DNA of 64,000 bases from positions 806,001 through 870,000 of the forward strand of contig NZ_CP015698.1 of assembly GCF_002163715.1 (NCBI RefSeq), written 5' to 3'. The notes beneath the pieces were generated by a model, which was not told where the DNA came from, did not search any database, and worked only from the letters and a program-made list of their open reading frames with translations. Positions within the stretch are counted from its first letter, which is position 1. Every line of letters begins with the position of its first letter. Positions 28,228-37,287 of this stretch are shown here, piece by piece. The translations under genes were made by a program, and so were the position numbers. Source of the DNA: Curvibacter sp. AEP1-3 (GTDB lineage Bacteria; Pseudomonadota; Gammaproteobacteria; Burkholderiales; Burkholderiaceae_C).

Positions 28228-28509
28228 TTAGATCTTGTGCTGGTCGCTGTAAGGCAGCATCGCCAAGAAGCGAGCGCGCTTGATAGCGGTGTTCAGTTGG
28301 CGCTGGAAAATAGCGCGGGTGCCGGTCAGGCGTGCGGGGATAATCTTGCCGTTTTCAGCAATGAAATCACGCAAAGTGTCGATATCTTTGTAGTCGATTT
28401 CTTCCACACCGGTCACGGTGAAGCGGCAGAAACGCTTGCGCTTGAACAGCAGCGATTGGGTATTGCGCTTGGGGCGCTTGTCTTTGTTGAAACGTTTTGG
28501 TCCGGGCAT
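28228..28509 (-). CDS. rpsR: Ribosomal protein bS18
   Basis: 93-residue small-subunit protein bS18. The conserved core is [16 protein letters not shown] followed by [11 protein letters not shown] and [13 protein letters not shown]. The N-terminus is longer and more basic than in E. coli (75 residues), beginning [16 protein letters not shown], as in other betaproteobacteria. It contacts S6, whose gene rpsF lies in the same operon. Confidence 0.96.
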   Translation of the reverse strand: MPGPKRFNKDKRPKRNTQSLLFKRKRFCRFTVTGVEEIDYKDIDTLRDFIAENGKIIPARLTGTRAIFQRQLNTAIKRARFLAMLPYSDQHKI

Positions 28510-28526
28510 GATGGACTCCTAAAAAA

Positions 28527-28820
28527 TTAATCTTGCAAAAATTCTTGAATATGGAAAACGACTGACTTTCCCTGTCGTGCATTAGCCAAAAAACCGGTGA
28601 AGTTCCAGACACTGCCTATGGCTTGCTTGGCAAGCCGCTCTGCCAGAGTTCCGAAGGCCACCGCCTTGACTACCACCTTCACGGTTCTGCTGCTACCGGC
28701 TTCCTGAACGACTGACTCATGTTCGAGCCGCAGATTCAAGGCTGGTAAGCCTGCCGGTGTATAGCGCATGGTTTCTACCTCTGCGATACAAGCACCTAGA
28801 ACCAATGAATTCGCTTGCAC
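28527..28820 (-). CDS. priB: Primosomal replication protein PriB
   Basis: 97-residue OB-fold single-stranded-DNA-binding protein of the replication restart primosome. Seen: LGACIAEVETMRYTPAGLPAL, LRLEHESVVQEAG and GFLANARQGKSVVFHIQEF. PriB helps reload DnaB, whose gene is downstream. Its place between rpsF and rpsR is conserved in beta- and gammaproteobacteria. Confidence 0.93.
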   Translation of the reverse strand: MQANSLVLGACIAEVETMRYTPAGLPALNLRLEHESVVQEAGSSRTVKVVVKAVAFGTLAERLAKQAIGSVWNFTGFLANARQGKSVVFHIQEFLQD

Positions 28821-28853
28821 TCCTTAACGGGAAAGGTCCGTTGACCCGTTCAA

Positions 28854-29219
28854 TTAGGCTTGGTACTCGGCCTGCTGGGCCTTGCGCGCGTCTTCACGCT
28901 CGACTGTCTTCATCATGGAAGAAGGACCGGTTTCGGCTTTCTTCTTGGACACAGTCAGGTGGCGCAACACGGCGTCGTTGAACTTGAATGCGTGTTCCAG
29001 TTCAGACATTACAGCCTGGTCGGCTTCAATGTTGACGCACAGGTAGTGGGCCTTGGCCAGCTTGTTGATCATGTAAACCATCTGACGACGGCCCCAGTCT
29101 TCAACACGGTGCACCTTGCCACCGCCAGCGGTGATCATGCCCTTGTAACGCTCCAGCATTGCAGGAACTTGTTCGCTCTGATCCGGGTGGATCATGAGGA
29201 TGATTTCGTAATGACGCAT
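28854..29219 (-). CDS. rpsF: Ribosomal protein bS6
   Basis: 121-residue small-subunit protein bS6. It starts [27 protein letters not shown] and continues [18 protein letters not shown] and [16 protein letters not shown], all typical. The C-terminal 20 residues are a charged, variable tail. The start at 29219 is preceded by an AAGGAG site; the longer frame to 29246 adds residues not in the family. First gene of the operon rpsF-priB-rpsR-rplI. Confidence 0.96.
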   Translation of the reverse strand: MRHYEIILMIHPDQSEQVPAMLERYKGMITAGGGKVHRVEDWGRRQMVYMINKLAKAHYLCVNIEADQAVMSELEHAFKFNDAVLRHLTVSKKKAETGPSSMMKTVEREDARKAQQAEYQA

Positions 29220-29312
29220 TGATACTCCTTGAGGATTTCCCAGCATCTGGGTTGAAAAAGCTGCCCCCGGCGTCTAGACAGGGTGCAGCAAGGCGAAGCC
29301 CATGATTATAGC

Positions 29313-31619
29313 CTAACCCAAGGGAGGAGCCAAATCCCTGTCGTCCGGCGAGTCAGAAGAACTCAACAAGCTGACAATAACGGCGACCAGTACCCCGACA
29401 GGAACTCCAAAAACTCCAGCCGATACGGGTTGAATTCCAAACCAGAGATGTTCGCCTGACAATCCGAACCACTGCCGTAAAACCGGAAAGTTAAGCACCA
29501 TGTAGACCACCGTGGTACCCAGCCCGGCCAACATGCCGGCCACCGCACCGGACCGTGTCATGCGCTTCCAGAAAATACCCAGAACCATGGCAGGCACAAA
29601 GGCCGCACCTGCAAGCGAAAACGACGCGGACACCAGATAGAGGATTCCAGCCGGTCGCTGTGCTGCCGCATAGGCAGCCATCAATGCCACCACCAACAAG
29701 GCGAACTTTGACAGCATCACCCTGCGCATGGCCTCCGCCTTGTTGCTATTGCCCTCAAAGTACACATCATGTGCAAGTGCATTGCCGATGGTCAGCAGCA
29801 ATCCGTCTGCCGTGGATAGCGCTGCAGCCAAGCCACCGGCAGCCACCAGCACTGACACTACATAAGGTAGCCCGCCTATATCCGGTGACGCAAGCATGAT
29901 CAAATCCGCCCCCAGCCGCAGCTCTGCGAACTGCAGCACCCCGTCACTATTCACATCGCTGAACGAAAGCAGATTCGGATCCTTGGACCATTGAAGCATC
30001 CACCCCGGAAGTGCATCAAAGGATTGCCCCACCAGATGCGCCATGACCTCGTACTTGACCAGAACAGCCAACGCCGGCGCCGAGAGATACAAGAGCGCGA
30101 TGAAAACCAGCGACCAGGCCACCGACCTCCGCGTCTGGATAACGCCAGGAGTGGTGTAGTAGCGGGTTAAAAGGTGAGGCAAACCGGCCGTGCCCACCAT
30201 GAGACAAAACATCAGCGCCAGGAAGTTGGCACGAGAAGTGTTGAATTCCGCTTGCTCATCCGCGTTGCCATCCGGATTGCCGGCAAAAGCCCGCGTTTGC
30301 GGTGCCATACCGCCAAGTACTCGTGCCCTCTCAGTGTTCTCAACAAGTCCGCGAGTCCACATGTCTCGTGCAGCTACCGCATCTTTGGGAAGTGCAGCCA
30401 GAGACTTGCGAGTGGCTTGAACCAAAGCATCCGGTGCCTTGCTATCGCCCAGGATCCTCAGTTGACGCCTCAGCTCCTCGCGCTCTTCCGCCAAAGAAGC
30501 CTCAACATCCAGCAGCTTGCGTCGGAACTCCTCCGCACGACGCGCATAGATAGCAATAACTTCCTGCTCTTGGGGCGAAACCGCAAACGAGGCTTCCAAA
30601 TCGGTGATTTTCACCAGCTGTTGCCCATAAGCGAGGGGGGCGAACGGATTCCCGGTCTGCTGGTAAGACAGCCATGAGACAGGGATGAGAAACGCCAGAA
30701 TAATGACTACATATTGGGTGACCTGCGTCCAAGTGACCGCCCGCATTCCACCCAAGAAGGAGCAGACGAGCACGCCCCCGAGCGCCAGAAGAATGCCGAT
30801 CTCAAAATGCACCCCCGTCAAACGGGACGTAATCAAGCCGACGCCATAAAGCTGCGCAACTACATAGGTAAACGAGCACAACACCGCAGACCAAGCCGCA
30901 ATTCGCCGCGGCCAGTGCCCGCCAAACCGAATCCGGAAGAAATCCGGTACGGTGTAAATATTCATGCTGCGCAAGTACGGTGCGACCAACAAAGCCACCA
31001 GGCAAAACCCGCCCGTCCAACCTAGCACGTAAGCCAAACCGCCCGGCTGCGTGCCCGAACCACTGAAACCTTGTGAATACAAGCCTCCGGCCAGGCTGAT
31101 GAACGAAGCAGCGCTCATCCAATCTGCAGCAGTCGCCATGCCGTTATAGACACCGGGAATTCGACGGCCAGCTACGTAGTATTCATTCGCATCCGCAGTG
31201 CGAGCGAATACCCCGATTACCGCGTACAAGACCAAAGTCACCGACAAAAAAATGCCGGCGACCCACGCTTTCGGCAAGCCCCATTGTTCAGCCAGCGCCA
31301 AGGCCACAAGAAAGAAAAGCAAGCCAACTACAAAAGTCGCAAAGCGCTTGTGAAGGCTTGTCGTGTACTGCCGGTATTCAGTGGCATCAAACAAAAAGGC
31401 TTCCGCGGAGCGCCGGTTGGCAACGATGGCAAACGCGACCACGATGCCAATAAATATCAGTAGTGATCCCTGTGCCGCAAACCAATACGCGATCGGCCAG
31501 GAAAAAAAATTTCCGGGCAGATCGCGTGCAAAAAAAGTAACCCCGAAAGAGAAAACAAACCACAGCGCAAGCAGGCTCGCATGCAAGCGCCAGTTACGCC
31601 GGGTTGTCGTCTCTGGCAT
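29313..31619 (-). CDS. Sodium:solute symporter with N-terminal DUF4212 domain
   Basis: 768-residue membrane protein. Residues about 1-85 form a DUF4212 domain with two helices (WFVFSFGVTFFARDL, SLLIFIGIVVAFAIV), fused to an SSS-family symporter (ActP-like: YYVAGRRIPGVYNGMATAAD, GFSGSGTQPGGLAYVLGW). In many bacteria these are separate genes. A charged insertion (about residues 350-445, AEEFRRKLLDVEASLAEERE) is predicted coiled-coil, and a later loop DVNSDGVLQFAE fits an EF-hand calcium loop. The ATG overlaps the ppsA stop (TGATG), so translation is coupled to PEP synthase. Likely substrate acetate, pyruvate or lactate, inferred from family and neighbour. Confidence 0.88.
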   Translation of the reverse strand: MPETTTRRNWRLHASLLALWFVFSFGVTFFARDLPGNFFSWPIAYWFAAQGSLLIFIGIVVAFAIVANRRSAEAFLFDATEYRQYTTSLHKRFATFVVGLLFFLVALALAEQWGLPKAWVAGIFLSVTLVLYAVIGVFARTADANEYYVAGRRIPGVYNGMATAADWMSAASFISLAGGLYSQGFSGSGTQPGGLAYVLGWTGGFCLVALLVAPYLRSMNIYTVPDFFRIRFGGHWPRRIAAWSAVLCSFTYVVAQLYGVGLITSRLTGVHFEIGILLALGGVLVCSFLGGMRAVTWTQVTQYVVIILAFLIPVSWLSYQQTGNPFAPLAYGQQLVKITDLEASFAVSPQEQEVIAIYARRAEEFRRKLLDVEASLAEEREELRRQLRILGDSKAPDALVQATRKSLAALPKDAVAARDMWTRGLVENTERARVLGGMAPQTRAFAGNPDGNADEQAEFNTSRANFLALMFCLMVGTAGLPHLLTRYYTTPGVIQTRRSVAWSLVFIALLYLSAPALAVLVKYEVMAHLVGQSFDALPGWMLQWSKDPNLLSFSDVNSDGVLQFAELRLGADLIMLASPDIGGLPYVVSVLVAAGGLAAALSTADGLLLTIGNALAHDVYFEGNSNKAEAMRRVMLSKFALLVVALMAAYAAAQRPAGILYLVSASFSLAGAAFVPAMVLGIFWKRMTRSGAVAGMLAGLGTTVVYMVLNFPVLRQWFGLSGEHLWFGIQPVSAGVFGVPVGVLVAVIVSLLSSSDSPDDRDLAPPLG

Positions 31620-34009
31620 CAGACCGCTAGTTGCTGCCAGGTGGCAATCACGGAATCAGGATTCAGCGAAATGGAGGAAATCCCCTGCTGTTCCAGCCAC
31701 TTTGCAAAGTCAGGGTGATCGCTAGGCCCCTGACCGCAAATGCCCACGTACTTGCCCTGACGCTTGCAAGCATCGATCGCCATGGTGATCAGCGCTTTCA
31801 CGGCCGGATCGCGCTCGTCAAAGTCCGCCGCCAGGAGGTCCAGACCTGAATCACGATCCAGCCCCAAGGAGAGTTGGGTCAGATCGTTGGAGCCGATAGA
31901 GAAGCCGTCAAAGAACTCCAGGAACTGATCAGCCAGGATCGCATTGCTCGGAATCTCGCACATCATGATGAGCTTGAGGTCTGCCTCGCCGCGGCGCAAG
32001 CCATGACGGCCCATCAACTCGGTCACCCGTTTCGCCTGGCCCAGGGTACGTACAAACGGCACCATAACCTGCACATTGGTCAGCCCCATTTCATTACGCA
32101 CACGCTTCAGCGCCTCACATTCCATGGCGAATGCCTCGCCGAACTCCGTGCTGATATATCGGGCGGCGCCACGGAAACCGAGCATCGGGTTTTCTTCTTC
32201 CGGTTCATACCGGCTGCCGCCGATCAATTTGCGGTACTCGTTGCTCTTGAAGTCGCTCAAACGCACGATGACTGGCTTGGGCCAGAAAGCTGCCGCGATA
32301 GTTGCAACCCCCTCCGCCACCCGGTCTACATAAAACGCACGGGGCGACGCGTGGCCGCGCGCCACAGACTCCACCGCCTTCTTCAGATCCGCATCCACAT
32401 TGGGATAGTCCAAAATGGCCTTGGGGTGCACGCCAATGTTGTTGTTGATGATGAACTCCAACCGGGCTAGGCCCACACCCTGATTTGGCAATTGACAGAA
32501 GTCGAATGCCAACTGTGGGTTGCCGACGTTCATCATGATCTTGACGGGGATTTCGGGCATCACGCCGCGCTGTACCTCAGACACTTCGGTTTCCAACAAA
32601 CCGTCGTAAATGAAGCCGGTGTCGCCCTCTGCGCAGCTCACCGTCACCAGCATGCCTTCTTTCAACAGGTCCGTAGCGTTGCCACATCCAACCACTGCAG
32701 GAATACCCAACTCACGGGCAATGATGGCCGCATGGCAGGTCCGGCCGCCCCGGTTAGTCACGATGGCGCTCGCGCGCTTCATGACCGGTTCCCAGTTGGG
32801 GTCAGTCATGTCAGTGACCAACACGTCGCCGGCCTGCACTTTGTCCATCTCGCTGATGTTGTGCACGATGCGCACCGGGCCTGTGCCAATCTTCTGACCG
32901 ATGGCGCGACCTTCGGCCACCACATTGCCCTTGCCTTTGAGTTTGTAGCGGTACTCGGCTGTCGCCCCTGCCTGGCTCTTCACGGTCTCAGGGCGGGCTT
33001 GCAGGATGTAGAGCTGGCCGTCTATGCCGTCTTTGCCCCACTCGATATCCATGGGGCGACCATAGTGCTCTTCAATCACCAAGGCGTACTGCGCGAGCAA
33101 CTCCACATCAGCGTCGGTCAAAGAGTAGCGGTTACGCAACTCAGTGGGGACATCGGTGGTTTTCACCAACTTGCCGCCTGCTGCTTTTTCCTCGGGGGTG
33201 GTGAACACCATCTGCAAGAGCTTGGAGCCCAGGTTACGGCGGATCACCGCGCGCTTGCCCGCCTTGAGCATGGGCTTGTGCACGTAAAACTCGTCGGGGT
33301 TCACCGCACCCTGCACCACTGTCTCACCCAAGCCATAGCTGGAGGTGATGAAAACCACCTGATCAAAACCAGACTCGGTATCGATCGTGAACATCACGCC
33401 GGCAGCACCCAGATCCGAGCGCACCATGCGCTGCACACCTGCACTCAGCGCTACCACGTCATGCGCGAAACCTTTGTGCACGCGATAGCTGATCGCGCGA
33501 TCGTTGTACAAAGAAGCGAATACCTCTTTCATCTTGTGGAGCACATCTTCGATGCCCACCACGTTCAGATAGGTTTCCTGCTGACCTGCAAATGAGGCAT
33601 CCGGCAGGTCTTCCGCAGTGGCCGACGAACGCACGGCGAAACTGGCTTGGTCGTTGCCGGCCGACAAGGTGGCAAAGGCATCGCGGATCGATTGCTCCAA
33701 ATCAGCCGGAAAAGGCTGCGTCTCCACCATGGCACGGATTTCTGCGCCCACTGTGGCCAATGCCCGCACGTCCTCGGTGTCCAGGTTTTTCAGTTTTGCG
33801 CTGATCTTGTCAGCCAATCCGTCGTGGGCCAAAAACTGGCGGAATGCGTGGGCTGTAGTGGCAAAGCCCGTGGGGACCCGCACGCCTTGCGGTAGCTGGG
33901 AAATCATCTCTCCCAAGCTGGCGTTCTTGCCGCCGACGGACTCAACGTCCGTCATGCGCAAGCGCTCGAAGGGCACGACCAGGTCGGTCGCATTGAAAAG
34001 TTCAGACAT
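31619..34009 (-). CDS. ppsA: Phosphoenolpyruvate synthase
   Basis: 796-residue PEP synthase (pyruvate, water dikinase). N-terminal ATP-grasp-like domain ([35 protein letters not shown]), the phosphohistidine domain with [21 protein letters not shown] (catalytic His), and the C-terminal TIM barrel ([40 protein letters not shown]). The length matches E. coli PpsA (792). Divergent from ppsR, whose product regulates it by phosphorylation; upstream and translationally coupled to the symporter gene. Confidence 0.97.
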   Translation of the reverse strand: MSELFNATDLVVPFERLRMTDVESVGGKNASLGEMISQLPQGVRVPTGFATTAHAFRQFLAHDGLADKISAKLKNLDTEDVRALATVGAEIRAMVETQPFPADLEQSIRDAFATLSAGNDQASFAVRSSATAEDLPDASFAGQQETYLNVVGIEDVLHKMKEVFASLYNDRAISYRVHKGFAHDVVALSAGVQRMVRSDLGAAGVMFTIDTESGFDQVVFITSSYGLGETVVQGAVNPDEFYVHKPMLKAGKRAVIRRNLGSKLLQMVFTTPEEKAAGGKLVKTTDVPTELRNRYSLTDADVELLAQYALVIEEHYGRPMDIEWGKDGIDGQLYILQARPETVKSQAGATAEYRYKLKGKGNVVAEGRAIGQKIGTGPVRIVHNISEMDKVQAGDVLVTDMTDPNWEPVMKRASAIVTNRGGRTCHAAIIARELGIPAVVGCGNATDLLKEGMLVTVSCAEGDTGFIYDGLLETEVSEVQRGVMPEIPVKIMMNVGNPQLAFDFCQLPNQGVGLARLEFIINNNIGVHPKAILDYPNVDADLKKAVESVARGHASPRAFYVDRVAEGVATIAAAFWPKPVIVRLSDFKSNEYRKLIGGSRYEPEEENPMLGFRGAARYISTEFGEAFAMECEALKRVRNEMGLTNVQVMVPFVRTLGQAKRVTELMGRHGLRRGEADLKLIMMCEIPSNAILADQFLEFFDGFSIGSNDLTQLSLGLDRDSGLDLLAADFDERDPAVKALITMAIDACKRQGKYVGICGQGPSDHPDFAKWLEQQGISSISLNPDSVIATWQQLAV

Positions 34010-34225
34010 AGGATGCTCCAGAAGTTAAAACCTTTCCATGACCCGCCGGACCATGCCGGGCGCGGGTCGCGCAGCCTGTCACTTTCCTGTTGTTGCTGTT
34101 GTGGGAAACGTAACCGGTACCTAAATGCGCTAAATTGCGGTGATTGTAGGTGTGCACACCGTGTAACCCGATTACGGAAAACCCCTGTGCGCTTGCAACT
34201 GACTGACGCCATTACCCGGAATACC

Positions 34226-35047
34226 ATGCCCCAACGCTCTGTTTTTTTCATCTCTGACGGCACTGGCATCACCGCCGAGACATTCGGCAATGCCATCCTG
34301 GCCCAGTTCGAAACCAAGGCAAGGCATGTGCGCCTGCCCTTTGTGGACACCGTCGACAAGGCTCACCAGGCGGTCCGGCAAATCAACCATACGGGTGTGG
34401 TGGACGGCAACAAGCCCATTGTGTTCACGACCTTGGTGAACATGGATGTACTGAAAGTCATTCAGGAAGGCTGTCAGGGCATGTTGCTCGATATGTTCGG
34501 GATGTTTGTTCACCCCTTGGAGCAAGAGTTGGGCCTCAAGTCCAACCACCGCATCGGCCGCTTCAGTGATGCAAGCAAAAGCAAGGAATACCACGACCGG
34601 ATTGAGGCCATCAACTTCTCTCTGGCTCACGACGATGGTCAAAGCAACCGTGACCTGGAGCAAAGCGACGTGATTCTGGTGGGCGTAAGCCGCAGCGGGA
34701 AGACCCCCACATCACTGTATCTGGCCATGCAATACGGCCTGAAAGCGTCTAACTATCCGCTGATACCTGAAGATTTCGAACGTCGCCAACTTCCTCCTGC
34801 GCTGGTGCCGCACCGCGGAAAAATTTTCGGTCTCACGATCCAGCCGGAGCGTTTGGCCGAAATCCGCAACGAGCGCCGCCCCAATTCCAGGTACGCGTCT
34901 CTGGAGAACTGCCGTATGGAAGTGAGTGAGGCAGAAGCCATGATGCGCCGCACCGGCATCCGTTGGCTGTCCACCACCACCAAATCCATCGAAGAAATTG
35001 CTACGACGATCCTTCAGGAAATACATCCTGAACGCTTGGTGTACTGA
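34226..35047 (+). CDS. ppsR: PEP synthase regulatory protein (kinase/pyrophosphorylase)
   Basis: 273-residue DUF299 family member. PpsR inactivates PEP synthase by ADP-dependent phosphorylation and reverses it by Pi-dependent dephosphorylation. Its P-loop-like motif is VGVSRSGKTPTSLYLA; the N-terminus reads VFFISDGTGITAETFGNA, and TIQPERLAEIRNERR is characteristic. The start at 34226 (MPQRSVFF) follows 216 bases with no gene; the longer upstream frame is cysteine-rich and non-conserved. Divergent from ppsA; its 3' end overlaps the convergent DUF2325 gene by 47 bases. Confidence 0.95.
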   Translation: MPQRSVFFISDGTGITAETFGNAILAQFETKARHVRLPFVDTVDKAHQAVRQINHTGVVDGNKPIVFTTLVNMDVLKVIQEGCQGMLLDMFGMFVHPLEQELGLKSNHRIGRFSDASKSKEYHDRIEAINFSLAHDDGQSNRDLEQSDVILVGVSRSGKTPTSLYLAMQYGLKASNYPLIPEDFERRQLPPALVPHRGKIFGLTIQPERLAEIRNERRPNSRYASLENCRMEVSEAEAMMRRTGIRWLSTTTKSIEEIATTILQEIHPERLVY

Positions 35048-36212
35048 GAGCCTGTAGTTCACGCTCTAGCGATGAAACACTCGCACTTTCCACGTAAACG
35101 CATTGTTTGCCGGTTCTTTTGCAGAAGTCCTTTACCCGCCAATAGGCGTTGTGGCTGATACATCCGGTCTGGCAAATCACCAGGTCAGCTGCGGCCAGGT
35201 TGGCATCCAACAGCGAGGCGTTGTCCTCTACGCCTCCGTCATGGTGTGCAAAATGTCCTCCCACCCGCTCCACCACTTGGCGGTAATTGGCCACATTGCC
35301 AATGCGCCCGCCCACACAAAGCACCACCTTCTGAAATAGCGGTACAGGCGCGTTTGCCAATGCCCGCTGCTCTTGCACAGGTTGTGTGTATCGTGGAACA
35401 CCTTGTGCAACTTCTTCAGGGACGCGCTCTGCCTGAATGACGCGTCGCCGCAAGTCCGCGTTCTGCATCTCCAATTCGTGCTGACGATCCAAGGCGCGGC
35501 CCAGGCGGGCTTGCAAGCGCTCCTTGTCTGACAGGTCCTGAATGGAACTACGCAGACTCTCTAACGCTTCGGCCATCAAGGCCAAGCGGGTGTCCTTGGC
35601 AATGGCATCAGCACGCGCTTGCAGCAGCAAGGCCTGCGTCTGCTCCAGCTCTGCATTTTTCTCCGTCATCACGCGCGTCATGCGCTCTTGGATTTTCCCC
35701 AGTTCACGACCGAGTAACGCGTTCTCATCTGCCAATGCATTGAAACGGGCGATCTCCAAACGTACACCCGCACCGGCTTGATGTTGAAACATGTGCAGGT
35801 CTTTGCACATTGCATCCCTAAGCGCAGCCTCACAACGAGGATGGGTCAAAGCGGCCCAGAAAGCACCGGCCACGTCACCCGCCTTGAGCGATCGGACCCA
35901 CAATTCCGCCAAAGCTTGAGAATCTTTTGCGGATTTGTATGCGCGGATTTCGCGCACGTATCGGGAGTCCAGCTCTGCCTGCATCAGCTCAGAAAGCTTG
36001 CATCGTCTCGCTGCCTCAGAGACCGCGCCGGAATGCACTTCATAGTCATTCGCCAATGCACTTGCGCCCAAAGCTTTGTTGACGAGACGCCGGAGGGTAT
36101 CTATCGGCAAGCAGACTCCAACCAAGGGGCAATGGCAGTGACTCTCCAGATCCCACAAGCGCTTGCGACGGGAGCCGGAGTTTGGTGGCTCTGACAAGGC
36201 ATAGGATGGCAT
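35001..36212 (-). CDS. DUF2325-domain protein with long coiled coil
   Basis: 403-residue protein. The first third is helical with a CHCPLVGVCLPIDTLRRLV cysteine/histidine motif near its N-terminus; the middle (about residues 170-290) is a long heptad-rich coiled coil (LGRELGKIQERMTRVM, EKNAELEQTQALLLQ); the C-terminal 100 residues match DUF2325 (VVLCVGGRIGNVANYRQVVE, DLVICQTGCISHNAYWRVKDFC, GKQCVYVES). Function unknown; the position next to bfr, bfd and siderophore genes suggests an iron link. The start at 36212 (MPSYALSEPP) is chosen because the longer frame to 36302 begins inside a REP-like repeat. Confidence 0.8.
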   Translation of the reverse strand: MPSYALSEPPNSGSRRKRLWDLESHCHCPLVGVCLPIDTLRRLVNKALGASALANDYEVHSGAVSEAARRCKLSELMQAELDSRYVREIRAYKSAKDSQALAELWVRSLKAGDVAGAFWAALTHPRCEAALRDAMCKDLHMFQHQAGAGVRLEIARFNALADENALLGRELGKIQERMTRVMTEKNAELEQTQALLLQARADAIAKDTRLALMAEALESLRSSIQDLSDKERLQARLGRALDRQHELEMQNADLRRRVIQAERVPEEVAQGVPRYTQPVQEQRALANAPVPLFQKVVLCVGGRIGNVANYRQVVERVGGHFAHHDGGVEDNASLLDANLAAADLVICQTGCISHNAYWRVKDFCKRTGKQCVYVESASVSSLERELQALSTPSVQDVFPEGSS

Positions 36213-36257
36213 TGAGGGCACAGGTTTCGCCCCAGATTCATTCCGGTGAACCGCTAC

Positions 36258-36312
36258 ATTTTTTATAGCTGTTCCCGCATATTTATCGTGCGCTAGCGGC
36301 ATATTTGAACCT
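36258..36312 (+). repeat. Dispersed REP-like repeat, copy G
   Basis: TTTTTTATAGCTGTTCCCGC, then ATATTTATCGTGCGCTAGCGGC. It lies in the leader region of the DUF2325 gene, about 46 bases before its chosen start. Confidence 0.75.
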
Positions 36313-36329
36313 CAATTTCGGCTTGTACC

Positions 36330-36626
36330 TTAATGGCATTCACTCTGTCTTTGTGACAGCAAGCGGGCCCGCCACGCAATGGCCGGAACGTGCTTGGTTC
36401 GCTTCGTCGGCTTCACGGGAGAGTTCAGCAATTCCGGGGCGCAGCAGGGGCACAGGTCACGGTATCGCCCCGAACCCATGGAGGTGAACCGGATGCGGCT
36501 GTGACCTAGTGCAGCAACAGCCGGACTTTGGGCAGCATCCACTGTCGAATCTGAACGCGCGGACCAATTCTCCGGGTCGTTTTGCTCTCCACTCTCACTC
36601 GAATGCCTGTCTCTTTCAATCTGCAT
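36330..36626 (-). CDS. Possible small protein, divergent from bfr
   Basis: Tentative 98-residue gene of unknown function. It has an AAGGA Shine-Dalgarno 8 bases before the ATG, a hydrophilic N-terminus, and a central SMGSGRYRDLCPCCAPELLN with three cysteines, ending in a basic tail. A Fur-like box (36670-36688) sits 44 bases upstream, between it and bfr, so a Fur-controlled divergent pair is plausible. Against it: no recognised family and ordinary open-frame length for GC-rich DNA. The rest of the 36213-36797 stretch holds a REP-like repeat and the bfr leader. Confidence 0.4.
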   Translation of the reverse strand: MQIERDRHSSESGEQNDPENWSARSDSTVDAAQSPAVAALGHSRIRFTSMGSGRYRDLCPCCAPELLNSPVKPTKRTKHVPAIAWRARLLSQRQSECH

Positions 36627-36669
36627 GGTCTGTCCTTAATCGGGAAGTGAGTTCGCTGAATTTCATTAA

Positions 36670-36688
36670 GTATATGCGAATCATTCTC
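36670..36688. promoter_or_regulatory. Fur-box-like site between the small ORF and bfr
   Basis: GTATATGCGAATCATTCTC matches the 19-base Fur consensus at 13 positions by eye, and the 15-base 7-1-7 form TGCGAATCATTCTCA at 12 of 15. It lies about 110 bases before the bfr start. Confidence 0.65.
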
Positions 36689-36725
36689 ATTTAAGTCGAT
36701 GTAATCACCACGCTTACGTGGGAAA

Positions 36726-36751
36726 TTTGCAGTTCTTTACAACACTGCAAA
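36726..36751. promoter_or_regulatory. Inverted repeat in bfr leader
   Basis: TTTGCAGT (36726-36733) is mirrored perfectly by ACTGCAAA (36744-36751) across 10 bases, 46 bases upstream of the bfr ATG. It could be an operator or a leader hairpin. A short CCACG-CTTA-CGTGG hairpin lies about 10 bases further upstream. Confidence 0.35.
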
Positions 36752-36797
36752 GGAGTGACGACGGGATAATTCAAGCTTTCACAAACAGGAGGTCCCC

Positions 36798-37274
36798 ATG
36801 AAAGGCGACGCACAAGTCATTTCCCATTTGCAGGCGCAGCTCAAGAATGAACTGACCGCTATCAACCAGTACTTCCTGCATTACCGGATGTACAAACACT
36901 GGGGCTTCGACAAACTCGCCAAAAAAGAGTACGAAGAGTCCATAGGGGAAATGAAGCATGCAGACATGCTGATGGACCGCATCTTCATGCTGGATGGCCT
37001 ACCCAACCTGCAAGACATGGCAAAAATCATGGTCGGAGAGTCCGTTCCCGAAGCTCTGGAATGCGACTTGAAAGCAGAGGTCGGAGCGCAATCCACAATC
37101 AAAGCAGGCATTGCGCATTGCGAGTCAGTGCGCGATTACGTATCGCGTGACCTGTTGCAAAAGATTCTGGATGACACCGAGGAACACATTGATTTCCTGG
37201 AAACCCAGATCGATCTGATCTCCAAAGTCGGATTGCAAAACTATCTGCAAAGCCAGATGGGCGAGCTTTCTTGA
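36798..37274 (+). CDS. bfr: Bacterioferritin
   Basis: 158-residue heme-containing iron-storage protein, exactly the E. coli Bfr length. By numbering with E. coli Bfr the ferroxidase residues Glu18, Glu51, His54, Glu94 and His130 are present and the heme ligand Met52 is present; position 127, usually the bridging glutamate, is threonine here, with glutamates at 128 and 129. Whether that weakens the diiron site or is a family variant cannot be told by eye. A perfect AGGAGG lies 5 bases before the ATG. Bfd, which releases its iron, is encoded at 38239. Confidence 0.95.
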   Translation: MKGDAQVISHLQAQLKNELTAINQYFLHYRMYKHWGFDKLAKKEYEESIGEMKHADMLMDRIFMLDGLPNLQDMAKIMVGESVPEALECDLKAEVGAQSTIKAGIAHCESVRDYVSRDLLQKILDDTEEHIDFLETQIDLISKVGLQNYLQSQMGELS

Positions 37275-37287
37275 CCCTGCTACGCGC

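Noticed and set aside
36213..36302. Upstream extension of the DUF2325 protein (30 residues)
   Set aside because: It would start within repeat copy G; not expected to be conserved.
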